In this document: one piece after another, positions 61,470 to 64,000 of the stretch
Position numbering within the stretch: position 1 is the stretch's first letter
Layout: every line of letters begins with the position of its first letter
Source: RGIG1927 sp045546275
GTDB taxonomy: Bacteria > Bacillota > Clostridia > UMGS1883
NCBI GenBank assembly: GCA_045546275.1
Contig: JAZQCM010000006.1
Location: 158,128-222,127, forward strand
Reading direction: 5' to 3'
DNA: 64,000 nt
Notes under the pieces: generated by a model
Databases searched by the model: none
What the model saw: the letters and a program-made list of their open reading frames with translations, nothing else
What the model was told of the DNA's origin: nothing
Translations under genes and position numbers: made by a program

Positions 61470-62171
61470 ATGCGTGCAGTATTATTTGATTTGGACGGTA
61501 CTCTTCTTCCCATGGATGAGGATGCGTTTACAAAGGTGTATTTTAAACTTTTAGCAAAAAAGCTTTGCCCCTTAGGCATTGAACCTCAGGCACTTGTTGA
61601 TGCAATCTGGGACGGCACAAAGGCAATGGTGTTAAACGACGGAAGTGACACAAACGAGCATGTGTTCTGGAATCGTTTTACCCAAACAACAAAGCTTGAC
61701 TGGAAACCCTTCGATAATTTAACAAAAGAGTTTTACACCACCGAATTTCATGGTGCGAAGGATTCTGTAGGCAAAAACCTATTGGCTAAAGAGGTTTTGA
61801 AATTAGTAAAAGAAAAGGGGATGCTTGCTATTATTGCCACAAACCCCATTTTCCCAAAAGCAGGGCAAATTTCGAGACTCCAGTGGCTTGGCATTGACGA
61901 AAGCGAGTTTGACGGCATAACACCTTACGAGGAATATTCCTTTGCAAAGCCTAACCCAAAATACTACCAAACAATTCTTGAAAGATACAATCTTAAAGCC
62001 GAGGATTGTTTAATGGTTGGTAACGACGAAAGGGAGGATATGTATGCTGCAGGCAGCTTAGGCATGGACACCTTCCTTATAACAGGCTGTGTAAAGAGCC
62101 ACGAGGGCTACAGCTACTCCGGCAAAAAAGGTACATTTGAAGATTTGATTAACTATATAAACTCATTATAA
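61470..62171 (+). CDS. HAD-superfamily phosphatase
   Basis: 233-aa haloacid-dehalogenase-like hydrolase. Motif I FDLDGTLLPMDEDAF at residues 5-19, motif II IIATNPIF, motif III lysine in YSFAKPNPKYY, motif IV MVGNDEREDMYAAGSLG, with a helical cap about 20-95. Substrate is unknown; relatives act on sugar phosphates and similar small phosphoesters. It lies 13 nt before the intracellular GH105 gene and shares its transcript, suggesting a role in handling a sugar phosphate from pectin oligosaccharides, which is inference only. Confidence 0.85.
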   Translation: MRAVLFDLDGTLLPMDEDAFTKVYFKLLAKKLCPLGIEPQALVDAIWDGTKAMVLNDGSDTNEHVFWNRFTQTTKLDWKPFDNLTKEFYTTEFHGAKDSVGKNLLAKEVLKLVKEKGMLAIIATNPIFPKAGQISRLQWLGIDESEFDGITPYEEYSFAKPNPKYYQTILERYNLKAEDCLMVGNDEREDMYAAGSLGMDTFLITGCVKSHEGYSYSGKKGTFEDLINYINSL

Positions 62172-62184
62172 AGGAGAGGGAAAA

Positions 62185-63381
62185 ATGGAACTTACTTATA
62201 ATAATGCGGTTGAAGCTATTAAAAAGGCAAACAAATTCTGGCAGGAAAATTACGATTTTGTAGATTGGAACGGCGGAGCACATCCTGCATTCTGGGACAA
62301 AGCTGCATACCACACAGGCAACATGGAGGTTTTCAAGCTTCTTGGCGATAAGGACATGCTCAAATATACAATTGACTGGGCAAACTTTTGTAATTGGAAG
62401 GGCAACGACTCCGATGCTGATCCCAAGGATTGGTTCTGGGAATATAACCAGACTCAGGGTAGTGCGGCAGTTATTTTCGGCGACTGGGAAATTTGCTTCC
62501 AGGTTTATATTGACCTTTACAATGCAGGTATTGACGGTGCAACAATCGACAGAGTGTTGTATGTTGTGGAAGAGCAGATAAAAAAGGATGTTGACAACTA
62601 CTGGTGGTGGGCAGATGCACTTTACATGGTAATGCCCGTTTTCACAAAGCTTTACAAAAAGACAGGCGACAAGAAATATCTTGACGCTCTTTACAAGTAC
62701 TTCCGCTATGCAAAGGAATTAATGTATGACGGTAAGGGCGGTATCCCCACTTCAAAAGAAGGCTACACAACAACTGCATGCCTTAAGGAGGGCGCAAGCT
62801 ATTCCGACCCCTCAGATTACAAAAATCTTTTCTTCCGTGACAGTAACTTTGTTTATCCCTTAAAGCCTAATCCCGGTCATGAAAAGGAAAAGAATTTCTG
62901 GGCACGTGGCAACGGTTGGGTATTTGCAGGTCTTTGCAAGGTGCTTGCTGACATGCCTGCCGACTACGAGCACTACAACGAATTTTTAACAACATATAAA
63001 GAAATGGCACCTGCAATAGCAGCATGCCAGATGAAGGATGACAAGGGCAATGGCTTCTGGACACAGTCGATGCTCCAGAATTACCCTGTTGGCAATAACA
63101 ACAATGAATACGGCTACGAAACCAGCGGCACAGCCTTCTTTACATACGGCTTCTTCTGGGGTATCAACAATGGTATTCTTGACAAGTCAACCTACCTTGA
63201 CACAGCAATTGCAGGCTGGAATTATCTTACCGATGTTGCACTTCACGAAACAGGTAAGGTTGGCTATGTTCAGTACATTGGCTCCAATGCAACTGAAGCT
63301 ATGAGCTACGACACAACACAAAACTTTGGTGTTGGTGCATTCTTACTTGCAATGTGCGAAGCTGCACGCTTTTCAAAATAA
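62185..63381 (+). CDS. cytoplasmic GH105 unsaturated rhamnogalacturonyl hydrolase (YteR-like)
   Basis: 398 aa, catalytic domain only, no signal peptide, so it acts on imported unsaturated disaccharides. Same (alpha/alpha)6 barrel as the C-termini of the two giant proteins. Catalytic Asp144 in WWWADALYMVMP, close in number to the known Asp143 of Bacillus YteR; also FWARGNGWVFAGLCKVL, GNGFWTQSMLQNYP and YETSGTAFFTYG. AAAGGAGAGGG precedes the ATG. No clear terminator follows within 60 nt. Its DNA is markedly diverged from the two large copies, so it did not take part in their recent exchange. Confidence 0.9.
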   Translation: MELTYNNAVEAIKKANKFWQENYDFVDWNGGAHPAFWDKAAYHTGNMEVFKLLGDKDMLKYTIDWANFCNWKGNDSDADPKDWFWEYNQTQGSAAVIFGDWEICFQVYIDLYNAGIDGATIDRVLYVVEEQIKKDVDNYWWWADALYMVMPVFTKLYKKTGDKKYLDALYKYFRYAKELMYDGKGGIPTSKEGYTTTACLKEGASYSDPSDYKNLFFRDSNFVYPLKPNPGHEKEKNFWARGNGWVFAGLCKVLADMPADYEHYNEFLTTYKEMAPAIAACQMKDDKGNGFWTQSMLQNYPVGNNNNEYGYETSGTAFFTYGFFWGINNGILDKSTYLDTAIAGWNYLTDVALHETGKVGYVQYIGSNATEAMSYDTTQNFGVGAFLLAMCEAARFSK

Positions 63382-63471
63382 TTAAAAATCCCGAACATTA
63401 GGTGGGTAGTGATAAGGAAGTATTGTAAATATCACTACTTACCGACAAGCAGGGTGTAAAAGAGAGTTAGG

Positions 63472-63496
63472 CACATCACATATATAATGTGGTGTG
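63472..63496 (+). terminator. possible terminator hairpin downstream of the cytoplasmic GH105 gene
   Basis: CACATCACAT pairing with ATGTGGTGTG (one G-U) around ATATA, followed by TCTGTTTT. The T tail is poor and it is 90 nt past the stop codon. Confidence 0.35.
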
Positions 63497-63656
63497 TCTG
63501 TTTTCGTTTCATAGGCATACTGTGGAACAATAGGCATATCAAAAAGACTTATATTCCTATGTTCTTAACCTCAAAACTTGCATAGTGAATGACGATATAT
63601 CAAAATCCTCAAAATCGGCTTCTATCGTTCCACAAAAATTTAAAATCAACACTTTT

Positions 63657-63699
63657 TGAAAAAGGGGATTTAAGTCCGTTTTTCGGTTTAAATCCCCTT
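63657..63699 (-). terminator. intrinsic terminator for the minus-strand gene at the window end
   Basis: 12-bp stem (AAGGGGATTTAA and complement) extended by CCG/CGG, followed on the minus strand by TTTTTC. It lies 130 nt beyond the stop codon at 63830. Confidence 0.65.
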
Positions 63700-63829
63700 A
63701 ACTGACATACTGCAAAAAAGAGCAGGTTTGTCAAGGGCGAGCGTAGCCCGTGCATTTACACTTGACTTGCCTAGTAAAGTATTTTCTACCTAATTGATCT
63801 TGGTTTTTCATAAACAACTTCTCCTTATT

Positions 63830-64000
63830 TCATTCCCGTTCTATCAGTACAGCACTTGCAAGCGGTTTCATTGATGTAAAATTTTCCCACATCATAATTT
63901 TTACAGTATCATATGGAACCTCCACTGAAAACATACTACTATTTCCATTATGGTTTTTAATCTGAATATCTACAATTTTATTATCCTTATATGCAGACAG
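63830..64000 (-). CDS. C-terminal end of a large (probably secreted) protein, 5' part outside the window
   Basis: 56 residues and a TGA stop at 63830-63832, open to the window edge. The visible segment is a beta-rich C-terminus: LSAYKDNKIVDIQIKN, then SVEVPYDTVKIMMWENF and SMKPLASAVLIERE. The VKIMMWENFTSMKP part matches the hydrophobic-x-W...P motif at the end of beta domains in the GH105 proteins and in the 28729-29385 protein, so this is likely another exported, multidomain protein. Codon use is AT-rich (GAT, AAT, ATA, AAA) compared with most of the window, like 16210-17199. Confidence 0.7.
   Translation of the reverse strand: MSAYKDNKIVDIQIKNHNGNSSMFSVEVPYDTVKIMMWENFTSMKPLASAVLIERE

Larger units (their letters stand above)
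63382..63829. other. 448-nt non-coding region
   Basis: No ORF of useful size on either strand. Contains a 9-10-bp hairpin with ATATA loop at 63472-63496, an inverted repeat GTAGTGATA/TATCACTAC near 63405-63440, a near-duplicated phrase (GGCATACTGTGGAACAATAGGCATATC, about 63513-63540), the minus-strand terminator at 63657-63699 and the self-complementary GGGCGAGCGTAGCCC near 63735. AT-rich and unlike the rest of the window; possibly debris of a mobile element, but no transposase or terminal repeat is identifiable. Confidence 0.5.

Noticed and set aside
63472..63760. Insertion sequence or integrative element end
   Set aside because: Hairpins and short repeats are present but there is no transposase or integrase ORF, no matching terminal inverted repeats and no target duplication visible, so it is described only as a non-coding block.

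Overview
The window reads as one contiguous chromosomal segment of an anaerobic, pectin-using member of the Clostridia (Bacillota), probably an uncultured gut or rumen lineage. Support: gene orders typical of Firmicutes (rimP-nusA-rnpM-L7Ae-infB-rbfA-nrnA-truB-ribF; ylmE-sepF-ylmH-divIVA-ileS-lspA-rluD-pyr), AGGAGG-type ribosome sites, sigma-A-like TTGACA/TATAAT promoters, a clostridial 2[4Fe-4S] ferredoxin, NAD-linked PyrK/PyrD, and Gram-positive secreted modular polysaccharide enzymes. Assignment is by family recognition only; no search was run.

Layout. 1-2940 (+): 3' part of pnp and an M16 protease. 2967-4748 (-): cytoplasmic GH127-type beta-L-arabinofuranosidase, divergent from an M18 aminopeptidase and rqcP (4882-6540). 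6721-8640 (+): secreted protein with three discoidin-like domains. 8693-10553 (-): rsmI, a TrmN6-like methyltransferase and a 56-aa ferredoxin. 10692-14721 (+): dusB-like, guaB, KDPG aldolase, MscS. 14753-16110 (-): two LysM/YkuD paralogues, one apparently dead. 16210-17199 (+): AT-rich secreted orphan. 17241-24751 (-): nine-gene translation/RNA operon. 24946-28694 (+): polA, coaE, lytic transglycosylase. 28729-29643 (-): secreted unknown and rpmB. 29892-51390 (+): 21.5 kb of tightly packed, often overlapping genes for leucine, shikimate (AroE-AroK fusion), cell division, tRNA charging, pyrimidine and pantothenate synthesis. 51541-63381 (+): two giant secreted GH105 enzymes, a HAD phosphatase and a cytoplasmic GH105. 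63382-63829: non-coding. 63830-end (-): C-terminus of another secreted protein.

How it fits together. Most of the window is housekeeping. The accessory theme is pectin: two secreted multidomain GH105 proteins (LamG, Ig-like and DNRLRE-like modules plus an unsaturated rhamnogalacturonyl hydrolase domain), an intracellular GH105, a GH127 arabinofuranosidase for arabinan side chains, and a KDPG aldolase able to finish uronate catabolism. The large extracellular GH105 architecture, with a gene-conversion tract between its two copies, is the most unusual part. A C-terminal beta domain with a hydrophobic-x-W / P-hydrophobic motif recurs in four secreted proteins. No tRNA, rRNA, CRISPR, transposase, integrase or phage gene was seen.
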